Positions 25,972-34,854 of a stretch of 64,000 bases of DNA are shown here, one piece after another. Source of the DNA: Candidatus Nitrosacidococcus tergens. GTDB lineage: Bacteria > Pseudomonadota > Gammaproteobacteria > Nitrosococcales > Nitrosococcaceae. Made by a program: the position numbers and the translations under genes. The DNA lies in the NCBI RefSeq assembly GCF_902810445.1, contig NZ_LR778175.1, forward strand, positions 938,501 through 1,002,500, read 5' to 3'. The notes beneath the pieces were generated by a model. That model did no database searches. It saw nothing but the letters and a program-made list of their open reading frames with translations, and had not been told where the DNA came from. Each line of letters starts with the position of its first letter. The first letter of the stretch is position 1.

Positions 25972-28527
25972 ATGATCTCTTTTTTCTGGCGAATTAGCTG
26001 GCGAAGCCTATTTAATCATCCTTGGCAAATTTTACTTACCTTACTTGGCATTATTCTTGGGGTTGCTGTAGTAATTGCCATTGATCTTGCAAATGGGAGT
26101 GCCTATCAATCTTTTACGCTAACTGCAAATAGCATGGCAGGGCGTGCAACCCATGAAATAATTAGCGGTCCTAGTGGTTTAGATGAAAAAATTTATACTC
26201 AACTACGACTGACTTGCTCATCTATACCAGCAGCACCTGTCCTAGAAGGATTTGCGTCCTTAGCAGGAGATGAAACACGTCTATTAAGGGTTTTAGGTGT
26301 TGATCCTTTCGCTGAAGCCCCTTTCCGAGATTATATTAATCAAAAAAATAACTTAGCAGAAATAGACCTCACTGCCTTATTAACAGAACCTAATACCATT
26401 ATCCTTGAACAGGCAACTGCTCAAGTACTCCATGTTGCTCTTAAAGATAAAATTCCAGTTGTATTTAACAATACAACCCACCTACTTACCGTCGTAGGTA
26501 TTTTTAAAGAAGATATTCTTACTCAAAAAGGATTATCCCAAGTACTGATTACTGATATTGCTACTGCTCAAGAAATTTTAGATCAAATAGGTACGCTTAC
26601 CCGGATTGATCTTATTTTTCCTGCAGATGAGCAGAGAATAGTCCAAGAAAATCAGATTAAGCATTTCCTGCCAGCAGGAACAATACTCAGGACCACTAAT
26701 GAACGTAGCCAAGCGTTAAGAACGCTTACTGGTGCATTTAAAATTAATTTAACTGCATTAAGCCTGCTTGCTTTACTAGTAGGGGCATTTATTGTGTTTA
26801 ATACTATTACTTTTCTCTGGTTACAACGACGACGTACCATTGGACTACTTCGTACCTTAGGGGTGACGCAGCAACAAATTTTTTTACTGCTTGTTGCTGA
26901 ATCCTTAGGAATAGGAATCGTAGGATCCATAGGAGGCATATTTTTAGGAATTTTTCTAGCACAGATTCTACTAGATCCTATCATTCAGACTTTTAATGAT
27001 CTCTACGCCCAAGTGCAGGTGCAAGGTTTATTTATCTCCTTGAGTACCCTGTTTAAAGGAGCCCTCTTGGGAATAGGAGCTACTTTAGTTGCTACCATTA
27101 TTCCTGCATTAGAAATTGTTCATACTCCTCCAGGGGTAAGTATTAAACGCGCCCCTTTAGAAGCCCAAGCTCGCCGTTGGATAAAAGGTGCGGCTTTAAT
27201 AGGCAGTGGGTTATTTATGCTAGGAGTAATTATTTCATTTATTCCTAGTAAAAGTATTATCCTTGGTTTTTTAGGAGTCACCGGGGTCCTTATTGGCGGA
27301 ACTTTACTTGCTCCTGTTTTTGGTACTTTTTTACTTAAAGTGATATTACCCTTTTTAAAAAATATTTTTGGCACTCTAGGTCAACTCTCAGCTCGAAGCA
27401 TTATTGCTAGTTTAAGCCGTTCAGGTATTGCTATGGCAGCTCTTACCCTTGCTGTGGCTGCTACTATAGGGATTGGGATAATGATCAGTAGCTTTCGTCA
27501 TTCAGTAAATCAATGGTTATTAATCACCTTACAGGCTGATCTTTATGTATCTACCACTGGCACTCATACTGGACCAGATAGTCGTTTTTTAGATCCACAG
27601 CTTGTGACGCAAATTACTCAATTACCTGAAACACAGTCCGTAAGTACTACTTATTGGCTTCGCCTTGAGAGTGAAGATAGTAATCCTACCGATATGGTGA
27701 TTTTTAACCCTGCCCCCCAGAGCATAGAGAGTTTTCAATTTGTTGCAGGTAACCCTCAAAAAGCTTGGGATGCTTTTTTAAATGACGAGGCAGTGCTTAT
27801 TTCTGAACCCTACGCCACCCATCATCAATTATCCCCTGGATCCAAAATAGTACTACCTACGGTGCAAGGCTCCCATGCTTTTACGGTCTCCGGGGTTTAT
27901 TTCAGTTATGGATCAAACCAAGGGGTAGTGACTGTCCATAAAAAGAACTATGAACGCTATTGGTCTGATTCTAAAGTATCTAGTGTGGGTATCTACGTAA
28001 AGCCTCATACTGATTTTGATGCACTTCGTAGTACGTTATTTACGCTAATCTCTCCCAATAGTGGCGTTGAAATCAGCACCAACCGTGAAGTTCGAGATCT
28101 ATCATTAGAAATTTTTGATCGAACCTTTGCCATTACGAAAATAGTACGCTTTTTAGCTGGATTAATTGCTTTTGCAGGAATTTTAAGTGCTTTAATGGCG
28201 CTTCAACTGGAAAGAACTCGAGAGTTTGGTACCTTAAGAGCAATTGGTGTTACCCCTCACCAAATCCGCTGGTTAATTATTGGTCAAACTGGGTTAATGG
28301 GAATCATATGCGGATTACTTGCGATTCCTTTAGGATTAGTTTCTGCTGCTGGGCTAATTTATATTATTAATTATCGTTCTTTTGGTTGGACTATGGGGTT
28401 TCATATTGATTCTATGGAGCTATTCCAAGGAATTTTACTTGCCCTCATTGCTTCCCTACTGGCAGGGATTTATCCTGCTTGGCGTGCCTCTCAAGTTGTT
28501 CCCGCTATTACTCTTTATGAAGAATAA
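25972..28527 (+). CDS. ABC transporter permease, FtsX-like (YbbP type)
   Basis: An 851-residue permease with ten probable transmembrane helices. TM1 (about 17-38) is followed by a periplasmic MacB-PCD-like domain (about 40-245), the first FtsX domain (about 255-385), a central pair of helices (about 405-450), a further helix near 480, a second periplasmic region (about 505-715) and the second FtsX domain (about 720-850) with RAIGVTPHQIRWLI and final PAWRASQVVPAITLYEE. This doubled architecture is that of YbbP/COG3127 or LolCE-like lipid-handling exporters. Substrate unknown; probably lipids or lipoproteins. Confidence 0.9.
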   Translation: MISFFWRISWRSLFNHPWQILLTLLGIILGVAVVIAIDLANGSAYQSFTLTANSMAGRATHEIISGPSGLDEKIYTQLRLTCSSIPAAPVLEGFASLAGDETRLLRVLGVDPFAEAPFRDYINQKNNLAEIDLTALLTEPNTIILEQATAQVLHVALKDKIPVVFNNTTHLLTVVGIFKEDILTQKGLSQVLITDIATAQEILDQIGTLTRIDLIFPADEQRIVQENQIKHFLPAGTILRTTNERSQALRTLTGAFKINLTALSLLALLVGAFIVFNTITFLWLQRRRTIGLLRTLGVTQQQIFLLLVAESLGIGIVGSIGGIFLGIFLAQILLDPIIQTFNDLYAQVQVQGLFISLSTLFKGALLGIGATLVATIIPALEIVHTPPGVSIKRAPLEAQARRWIKGAALIGSGLFMLGVIISFIPSKSIILGFLGVTGVLIGGTLLAPVFGTFLLKVILPFLKNIFGTLGQLSARSIIASLSRSGIAMAALTLAVAATIGIGIMISSFRHSVNQWLLITLQADLYVSTTGTHTGPDSRFLDPQLVTQITQLPETQSVSTTYWLRLESEDSNPTDMVIFNPAPQSIESFQFVAGNPQKAWDAFLNDEAVLISEPYATHHQLSPGSKIVLPTVQGSHAFTVSGVYFSYGSNQGVVTVHKKNYERYWSDSKVSSVGIYVKPHTDFDALRSTLFTLISPNSGVEISTNREVRDLSLEIFDRTFAITKIVRFLAGLIAFAGILSALMALQLERTREFGTLRAIGVTPHQIRWLIIGQTGLMGIICGLLAIPLGLVSAAGLIYIINYRSFGWTMGFHIDSMELFQGILLALIASLLAGIYPAWRASQVVPAITLYEE

Positions 28528-28553
28528 TTTTCAATATAGTTTACACTAGTGCT

Positions 28554-29375
28554 ATGGAAGGTCGGGTGCTTATAATTGCAGGATCGGATTCTGGTGGGGG
28601 TGCGGGGATTCAAGCAGATATTAAAACTGCCACTGCCCTTGGAGGATATGCAGCTACTGCCATTACTGCTTTGACTGTGCAAAATACCCAAGGGGTATTT
28701 GATATTTTACCTATTAATCCTAATTTTATTGCAGAACAGATAAAATGTGTACTCATGGATATTGGTGCTGACTGTATTAAAATTGGGATGCTCCACTCTA
28801 AAGAAGTGATTGAAACGGTAGCAGTTACTTTAAAATCATTTGCCTTTGATATTCCTATTGTGCTAGATCCCGTAATGATTGCAAAAGATGGCACTACCCT
28901 TCTAGATCCAGAAGGCGTAGCTACTTTAAAACATGATCTCTTTCCATTAGCAACTTTGATTACCCCAAATATTCCAGAGGCTCAAGCATTAACTGAGCTA
29001 ACCATTAGAGATTTAAAAGAAATGGGTGAAGCGGCTTATCAATTACAAGAGCTAGGTATACCTTGGATCTTAATGAAGGGTGGTCATCTACTTGGTAATC
29101 ATCTTTACGATATATTGATCTCTAAAAATAATAGAAAGATTTTTAAAAGCCGAAGAATTATTACCCCTCATACCCATGGTACGGGTTGTACCTTAGCTTC
29201 AGCTATTGCCACAGGTATTGCCCAAGGGCAATCTATTGAAGATTCTTGCACTTATGCCCATCACTATGTACAAAAGGCTATTCAAACTGCCGTAGGCTAC
29301 GGTAAGGGAAAAGGTCCTTTAAACCATAACCATACTGTTACTTCTCCTTTTTCAAAGGAAATAATTCACAATTAG
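28554..29375 (+). CDS. thiD: Hydroxymethylpyrimidine / phosphomethylpyrimidine kinase ThiD
   Basis: A 273-residue ribokinase-fold enzyme phosphorylating HMP and HMP-P in thiamine biosynthesis. Blocks: VLIIAGSDSGGGAGIQADIKT at the N-terminus, GGYAATAITALTVQNT, VLDPVMIAKDG, LITPNIPEAQAL and the anion-hole motif THGTGCTLASAIA near 220 with the catalytic Asp replaced in register by the usual GTGC element. No other thiamine genes adjoin it. It is 26 bases after the permease and nine before the methyltransferase, so probably part of a long plus-strand run. Confidence 0.95.
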   Translation: MEGRVLIIAGSDSGGGAGIQADIKTATALGGYAATAITALTVQNTQGVFDILPINPNFIAEQIKCVLMDIGADCIKIGMLHSKEVIETVAVTLKSFAFDIPIVLDPVMIAKDGTTLLDPEGVATLKHDLFPLATLITPNIPEAQALTELTIRDLKEMGEAAYQLQELGIPWILMKGGHLLGNHLYDILISKNNRKIFKSRRIITPHTHGTGCTLASAIATGIAQGQSIEDSCTYAHHYVQKAIQTAVGYGKGKGPLNHNHTVTSPFSKEIIHN

Positions 29376-29384
29376 GAATAAATT

Positions 29385-30047
29385 ATGTCTAAAAAAACCC
29401 TTCAAATTACTGATGCACTATATGATTATTTACTCTCGGTTTCTTTAAGGGAGTCTGATGTTTTAAAAGAGCTTCGAGAAGAAACCAGCACCATGCCCCG
29501 TGCTAATATGCAAATTTCCCCTGAGCAAGGTCAGTTTATGGCATTACTCATTGAGCTGATTGGGGCTAAAAAAACCTTGGAAATTGGGGTATTTACCGGT
29601 TATAGCTCCCTTTGTACTGCCCTTGCTCTTCCGCCAGATGGAAAAATAGTAGGCTGTGATGTGAGCGAAGAATGGACCGCAGTAGCAAAGCGTTATTGGG
29701 AGAAAGCAGGAGTATCTCATAAAATTGATTTACGGCTAGGTCCTGCTATTCAAACCCTCGATCAGCTGATTAACAATGGTGAAAGTGGTACTTTTGATTT
29801 TGCATTTATAGATGCAGAAAAAGTGGAATATGAAGATTATTACCAACGGACATGGAAACTTCTACGCTCAGGTGGTTTAATTGCAGTAGATAATGTACTT
29901 CGTTCTGGACGGGTAATCGATCCAGATTTCGATGATGAAGATACAAATGCTATTCGTAACTTTAACTTAGCTCGTTTTAATGATAAAAACGTACCCCTAA
30001 GCTTAGTTCCTATTGCCGATGGTTTAACACTGATTCGTAAATCTTAA
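29385..30047 (+). CDS. Class I SAM-dependent O-methyltransferase (caffeoyl-CoA/catechol OMT type)
   Basis: A 220-residue methyltransferase of the COG4122 family. SAM-binding motif I is TLEIGVFTGYSSLCTALALP near residue 65; further blocks are IVGCDVSEEWTAVAKRYWEKAG, FDFAFIDAEKVEYEDYYQ with metal-binding Asp, and GGLIAVDNVLRSGRV. These enzymes methylate catechol-type hydroxyls with a divalent metal; the bacterial substrate is unknown. Good ribosome-binding site (AGGA) eight bases before the ATG. Followed by a stem-loop shared with the convergent folE gene. Confidence 0.93.
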   Translation: MSKKTLQITDALYDYLLSVSLRESDVLKELREETSTMPRANMQISPEQGQFMALLIELIGAKKTLEIGVFTGYSSLCTALALPPDGKIVGCDVSEEWTAVAKRYWEKAGVSHKIDLRLGPAIQTLDQLINNGESGTFDFAFIDAEKVEYEDYYQRTWKLLRSGGLIAVDNVLRSGRVIDPDFDDEDTNAIRNFNLARFNDKNVPLSLVPIADGLTLIRKS

Positions 30048-30061
30048 AAAATAAATAACAA

Positions 30062-30095
30062 AGCTAGAGTCTGGTTGAAATCAAAGACTCTAGCT
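30062..30095. terminator. Stem-loop between convergent O-methyltransferase and folE genes
   Basis: Arms AGCTAGAGTCT (30062-30072) and AGACTCTAGCT (30085-30095) are perfect 11-bp reverse complements with a 12-nt loop. On the minus strand it is followed by a T-rich run, so it fits a terminator for folE best and may serve both directions. Confidence 0.75.
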
Positions 30096-30103
30096 ACAAA
30101 AAC

Positions 30104-30703
30104 CTAAGAAGTACGATGGATCAACTCTATAAATTCAGATCGAGTACGAGGATCTTTTTGAAAAGTGCCTAACATGGAGCTGGTCACCGTATGGCTATTT
30201 TGTTTCTGCACCCCTCGCATTACCATGCAAAAATGGCAAGCCTCCAATACTACCCCTACTCCACGAGGGTTCAAAATAGACATCAGCCCTTGAGCAATTT
30301 GATTAGTCAATCGTTCTTGTACTTGAAGTCTTCTTGCAAACACGTCAATCACTCGAGCAATTTTACTTAATCCCACAATCTTTTTATTAGGTAAGTATCC
30401 TACATGGGCTCGACCAAAGAAAGGGAGCATATGATGTTCGCATAAAGAATAAAATTCCACATCTTTGACAATGACCATCTCTTCACATTCATCATCAAAC
30501 AGAGCATCTTTCACTACTTCTTCTACCGTTAAGTGATAGCCGCTGGTTAAAAAACCAAAAGCTTTAGCCACTCGTTCTGGTGTTTTTTTAAGCCCATCTC
30601 GGTCTGGATCTTCACCAACACAAGTTAGAATCTGCTTTACTGCACTCTCAAGCTCTGGATCGTAGTAATCATTGCATTGTTCCTGTGTAATTTTTTTATC
30701 CAT
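30104..30703 (-). CDS. folE: GTP cyclohydrolase I (FolE)
   Basis: A 199-residue enzyme converting GTP to 7,8-dihydroneopterin triphosphate, first step of folate and also queuosine biosynthesis. The zinc-binding and active-site blocks are complete: VEFYSLCEHHMLPFFGRAHVGY, GLSKIARVIDVFARRLQVQERLT and the late CHFCMVMRGVQKQNSHTVTS with the third zinc Cys. This is the canonical FolE, not the FolE2 type. It stands alone, ending at a shared stem-loop. queF elsewhere in the window uses a product of the same pathway. Confidence 0.97.
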   Translation of the reverse strand: MDKKITQEQCNDYYDPELESAVKQILTCVGEDPDRDGLKKTPERVAKAFGFLTSGYHLTVEEVVKDALFDDECEEMVIVKDVEFYSLCEHHMLPFFGRAHVGYLPNKKIVGLSKIARVIDVFARRLQVQERLTNQIAQGLMSILNPRGVGVVLEACHFCMVMRGVQKQNSHTVTSSMLGTFQKDPRTRSEFIELIHRTS

Positions 30704-30781
30704 GTAACTTACCTATTTTATGCTAGAGCTTAAAAGTATTTTATTATAACAGCCTAGATAAATAGGGCTAAAAAAACTAAG

Positions 30782-31843
30782 CTATCTTTCATCCCTAAGG
30801 GTTTGCATATCAATGACAAATCGGTACTTTACATCGTTGTTAAGCATCCGCTCATAAGCCTGATTAATATCTTTCATAGGGATGATTTCAATATCGCTTA
30901 CAATATTATGTTTTGCACAAAAATCTAGCATTTCTTGCGTTTCTTTAATTCCCCCAATTAAAGATCCAACAATTGCTCTACGCTTAGCAACGAGATTAAA
31001 AACATGTGATGAAGGATGAGGAGTAGTTGGAATACCCACTAAGCATAAAATACCATCCTTTTTCAAGAGACTAAGATAATTATCTAGATTATGAGGCACT
31101 GCCACCGTATTGATAATAAAATCCAAACTAGCAGCATGGGCATTCATTTGCCCTGGATCTTTAGAAATCACTACCTCATCTGCTCCCAGATTTTTAGCCT
31201 CTGTAGCTTTATTTGGAGAAGTGGTAAACAGTACCACATGAGCACCCATCGCATGAGCAAGTTTTACCCCCATATGACCTAACCCACCTAAACCTACAAT
31301 GCCTATCTTTTTAGTAGAGTCAACATTCCAATGACGCAACGGAGAATACATGGTAATTCCAGCACATAATAAGGGGGCTACCGCTGCTAAATTATTCTTA
31401 TGAGCGATAGAGAGTACAAACTGCTCGTCAACTACAATATGGGCTGAATAGCCACCAAAAGTATGACCATAATCATCTTTACTGTTATAGGTTAAGGTAA
31501 AGCCTTGCTCGCAATAATTCTCTTCTCCTGCTTGACAAGGGCTACACTGTCCACAGCTATCTACCATACAGCCTACCCCTACCGTATCTCCTACTCCAAA
31601 CTTAGTAACCTCTTTGCCTACTGCGACCACAGTCCCAATAATTTCATGACCAGGCACACAGGGATAGAGCGTTTCTCCCCAGCTTCCCCATTCGTTACGG
31701 ATCATATGTAAATCAGAGTGACACACGCCACAGTAGCGAATATTAATAGCTATATCTTTAGAGTTAGGCGTACGGCGTTCAATGGTATGGGGAACTAAAG
31801 GCTGATCTGCACTTTGAGCAGCATAAGCAGCAATCTGAGGCAT
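30782..31843 (-). CDS. Zinc-dependent NAD(P) alcohol dehydrogenase (YahK/CAD type)
   Basis: A 353-residue medium-chain dehydrogenase. Catalytic zinc ligands in CGVCHSDLHMIRNEWG and PGHEIIGTV, structural zinc site CGQCSPCQAGEENYC, and the Rossmann motif GLGGLGHMGVKLAHAMGA near 185. The 'NEWGSWGETLYPCVPGHE' region is typical of cinnamyl-alcohol-dehydrogenase-like enzymes such as E. coli YahK, which reduce many aldehydes with NADPH. Good AGGAGA ribosome-binding site. Single gene; likely general aldehyde detoxification, by inference. Confidence 0.92.
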   Translation of the reverse strand: MPQIAAYAAQSADQPLVPHTIERRTPNSKDIAINIRYCGVCHSDLHMIRNEWGSWGETLYPCVPGHEIIGTVVAVGKEVTKFGVGDTVGVGCMVDSCGQCSPCQAGEENYCEQGFTLTYNSKDDYGHTFGGYSAHIVVDEQFVLSIAHKNNLAAVAPLLCAGITMYSPLRHWNVDSTKKIGIVGLGGLGHMGVKLAHAMGAHVVLFTTSPNKATEAKNLGADEVVISKDPGQMNAHAASLDFIINTVAVPHNLDNYLSLLKKDGILCLVGIPTTPHPSSHVFNLVAKRRAIVGSLIGGIKETQEMLDFCAKHNIVSDIEIIPMKDINQAYERMLNNDVKYRFVIDMQTLRDER

Positions 31844-31935
31844 TTATCTCTCCTATATTCTGAAAAGAATTTATAAAATACTATACTTCAGTATAGTGCC
31901 ACTTTACTAAATTTGTATTAGTAAAAACCCTTTAT

Positions 31936-31971
31936 AAAAAAATACCCCCCTATGGTGTTTAGGGAGGTATT
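31936..31971 (-). terminator. Rho-independent terminator of the PEP-CTERM gene
   Basis: A 12-bp stem with one mismatch (left 31941-31952, right 31960-31971) and 7-nt loop, followed on the minus strand by TTTTT. It lies 57 bases after the stop of the PEP-CTERM gene and would end that transcript before the alcohol dehydrogenase gene. Confidence 0.82.
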
Positions 31972-32027
31972 CTGAAGTTTGGAATAAATAATGTATCTAG
32001 TTATTGTACTAGAGATTAGAACTAAAC

Positions 32028-32879
32028 TTATGCAGCAATCGTGCTGAGCTTTCTACGTGGATTAAGCTTTGGAGTAATACTCATTAAAAGTAAGCCCAAA
32101 CCAAATAATCCTAAAACATGAGGCTCTGGTACAGAAGGACCACTGGGATCTACTGACTCTACCATGACAGCGAAGTCATTAAAATCATTATCTCCAGTAC
32201 CATAAGCCATATCTTCCCAAGCAAGGATGTATTCATTGGCAAGAAACTTAGAAGAACCCGCACCAAGATTTAGGCTCACCCCATGACCGCCTTCATAAGC
32301 CACCATTTGAGCATTCCCATTTGGATTTAAAGATGGATCAGAGTAGAAAGTACCTCCTGGACCCTCTAGATAATACCCAAATAGATTGTTAGTACCAAAA
32401 TTTGCAGATTGCTGCCCCAGAACATCTCCACTGCTGTCAAATTGGGTAGCCTTATAACTTCCGCCGCCTATATTTTTTAAGGTGGTTGAATAAGCATCAG
32501 ATGCAGATCCGCTGAACAGCTGTAACTTATTATCTTTATTAGTAGGATCATAGATCCCAAATGTATTTAAGCCTGCATTACCTGCAATTTCAAACATTAA
32601 GGCATTTTCACTACTGCCGGTTGAACCAATAGACCATAGGGCACTTGGATTGATCTGATCTGTGTAAACATCAATACCAGTGCTACTTGTAGTGATGCTA
32701 TTTAGCTTATCTTGTAGGTTTTGACCATCACTACTTACTGTATTAATACAAGTTACATTCCCATCATAGCCAACTGGGCAAGGCGGACTTGATATAGGAT
32801 CTGCCATGGCTTGGCTAGCGAGTAAAGTAGTTGTTAGCCCAGCAACGCTTAAAAAAAACGATTTTTTATAATTGTGCAT
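32028..32879 (-). CDS. PEP-CTERM sorting-domain exported protein
   Basis: A 283-residue secreted protein. The signal peptide (about 1-27) ends SQAMA-D. The middle has no enzyme motif; a block near 235 (TGDNDFNDFAVMVES) resembles the acidic repeat found in many PEP-CTERM proteins. The C-terminus has VPEPHVLGLFGLGLLLM followed by a basic tail (NPRRK), the tripartite PEP-CTERM signal cut by an exosortase. Such proteins usually go to the extracellular matrix. The ATG is seven bases after an AGGAG site; a TTG one codon upstream is too close to it. A 630-bp AT-rich region precedes the gene. Confidence 0.88.
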   Translation of the reverse strand: MHNYKKSFFLSVAGLTTTLLASQAMADPISSPPCPVGYDGNVTCINTVSSDGQNLQDKLNSITTSSTGIDVYTDQINPSALWSIGSTGSSENALMFEIAGNAGLNTFGIYDPTNKDNKLQLFSGSASDAYSTTLKNIGGGSYKATQFDSSGDVLGQQSANFGTNNLFGYYLEGPGGTFYSDPSLNPNGNAQMVAYEGGHGVSLNLGAGSSKFLANEYILAWEDMAYGTGDNDFNDFAVMVESVDPSGPSVPEPHVLGLFGLGLLLMSITPKLNPRRKLSTIAA

Positions 32880-33514
32880 CAATATGCTCCTTTCTATAGT
32901 TAAAAAACTTAACCTTCATTAGGCTAAGAAAATTTATAACTAGAAAAGAGCAAAAATTATGCCAAAAATTAATAAACTAACTTATTTAATAATCACTGCT
33001 AAGTAAAATCATATAATTATATATAAAAAAAATTTTTTACTTCGCAAAATGCAAAATTTTGTACTATACAAAAAGCAGTTTTTACGTTAAAAAAGGAAAG
33101 TTTTGTGTATTATTGTGACCTTTTTTGTCAAACCTATTCATTATAAAGAATTAATTTCTACTAAAAGACGTATTTATTTTATACTTATGTTAAGTAATCT
33201 ATAGGTAATATCTATATTTTATAATAATCAAATAGCTATTACCTATTAACATATGCATATAAAATACCTGATTTATAATGACATTATTTGTCACAATTCT
33301 GCATTAATTTGGTACGGATTTAAATGAAAGCATCCCTAGTAAAATACACCTATTATTACTCATTCTATGAAATAACTAAAAAGAGCAAATACGCTTTAAT
33401 AAATCATTCTAGCTAGAAAAACTGGCGTATTTTCTATATCTTTTTATAATATCCCTATTTTTATAAAGTTTTTGGGGTACTTAAATAATCAAAACTAAAT
33501 ATGGCTGGGATAAT
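32880..33514. other. 635-bp AT-rich intergenic region between PEP-CTERM gene and fabB
   Basis: Divergent control region with no coding sequence that I can support. It holds a TGACA-N5-TGTCA inverted repeat at 33279-33293, an 8-bp stem (33387-33394 with 33425-33432, AAATACGC/GCGTATTT) enclosing a 12-bp palindrome TTCTAGCTAGAA at 33407-33418 and followed by T-rich sequence, and many A/T tracts. Promoters for both flanking genes presumably lie here. The 8-bp stem could be a terminator for a short transcript. Confidence 0.5.
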
Positions 33515-34753
33515 ATGGAAAGTAATGTAAAGCGTGTCGTAATTACCGGGCTAGGAATTATCTCTAGTATTGGTAACAATAAAGAAGAAGTTCTAAAATC
33601 CTTGAAAGAAGGTCGATCAGGTATTGAGTTCTGTCAAACTTATGCTGATCTTGGCTTGCGTAGTCATGTCCATGGGTCATTAAAAATTGATGTAAGTAAT
33701 TTTATTGACCGTAAAATTCTACGCTTTATGGGGGATGGTGCCGCATATAACTATCTTGCTATGGAACAAGCAATTGCTGATGCAATACTGACCCCAGAAA
33801 TTATTTCACATGTACGTACAGGAATCATTATGGGCTCTGGAGGACCTTCTACTAGAAATGTAGTCTCCTCTGCAGATACTCTACGGGAAAAAGGAATACG
33901 CAGGGTGGGGCCTTATATAGTGCCAAGGGCCATGAGTAGCACGAATTCAGCTTGTCTAGCCACTGCTTTTAAAATTAAAGGAGTCAATTACACAATTAGC
34001 TCTGCTTGTTCTACCAGTGCCCATTGTATTGGCAATGGAGTCGAGCAAATCCAATTTGGAAAGCAAGATGTTGTTTTTGCAGGCGGTGGTGAAGAATTAG
34101 ATTGGACTCTTACCCAGATGTTTGATGCGATGGGTGCCCTTTCTTCTAAATATAACGATCGCCCTGAAACTGCCTCTCGCCCTTATGATATAAACCGAGA
34201 TGGATTTGTCATTGCAGGCGGTGGCGGTGTTGTGATTCTTGAATCTTTAGATCATGCCCTTGCCCGTGGTGCGAAAATTTATGCAGAAGTGGTAGGCTAT
34301 AGTGCAACTTCCGATGGTTATGATATGGTTGCTCCTTCTGGAGAAGGGGCAGTTCGATGCATGGAGCAGGCTTTAGCTACAGTAGATCGCCCCCTTGATT
34401 ATATTAATACCCATGGTACCAGCACCCCTGTAGGGGATGTTAAAGAGCTTGAAGCGATTAAAACAGTATTTGAAAAACGTAATGAACAAACCCCTACGTT
34501 AAGCTCTACTAAATCTTTAACCGGTCATAGTTTAGGTGCTACAGGGGTTCATGAAGTAATTTATTCTTTACTTATGATGGAACATAGCTTTATCTCTGCT
34601 TCAGCTAATATTGAGAATATGGATCCCTCAGCAGTATCACTTCCTATTGCAAAAACTAGGATTGACAATAAGCCAATAGATACAGTCATGTCTAATAGTT
34701 TTGGCTTCGGGGGTACTAATGCTTGTATTGTGTTACAAAAATACCAAGGGTAA
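33515..34753 (+). CDS. fabB: Beta-ketoacyl-ACP synthase I (FabB type)
   Basis: A 412-residue thiolase-fold condensing enzyme of fatty acid elongation. Catalytic triad: Cys165 in SSACSTSAHCIG, His in NTHGTSTPVGD near 303 and His in LTGHSLGATG near 338; the C-terminal NSFGFGGTNACIV is the family's closing motif. Blocks AGGGEELDWTLTQMFDAMGALS and SAHCIGNGVEQIQ mark KAS I (FabB) rather than FabF. FabB is needed for unsaturated fatty acids with FabA; fabA is not adjacent here. Long upstream region suggests its own control. Confidence 0.93.
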   Translation: MESNVKRVVITGLGIISSIGNNKEEVLKSLKEGRSGIEFCQTYADLGLRSHVHGSLKIDVSNFIDRKILRFMGDGAAYNYLAMEQAIADAILTPEIISHVRTGIIMGSGGPSTRNVVSSADTLREKGIRRVGPYIVPRAMSSTNSACLATAFKIKGVNYTISSACSTSAHCIGNGVEQIQFGKQDVVFAGGGEELDWTLTQMFDAMGALSSKYNDRPETASRPYDINRDGFVIAGGGGVVILESLDHALARGAKIYAEVVGYSATSDGYDMVAPSGEGAVRCMEQALATVDRPLDYINTHGTSTPVGDVKELEAIKTVFEKRNEQTPTLSSTKSLTGHSLGATGVHEVIYSLLMMEHSFISASANIENMDPSAVSLPIAKTRIDNKPIDTVMSNSFGFGGTNACIVLQKYQG

Positions 34754-34854
34754 TTTTTAATTTTATCTATTTTCTAAATTTTTCTCATTTTGTGAAATTA
34801 CTAAAAGCTGGTTTAATACCTTGAGTATTTTTCTAATTTACGTAGAGGTGAACA

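Noticed and set aside
26652..27374. Antisense frames of up to 110 codons inside the permease gene.
   Set aside because: They are shadows on the opposite strand of a strongly supported FtsX-like permease and have no recognisable domain or ribosome-binding site.
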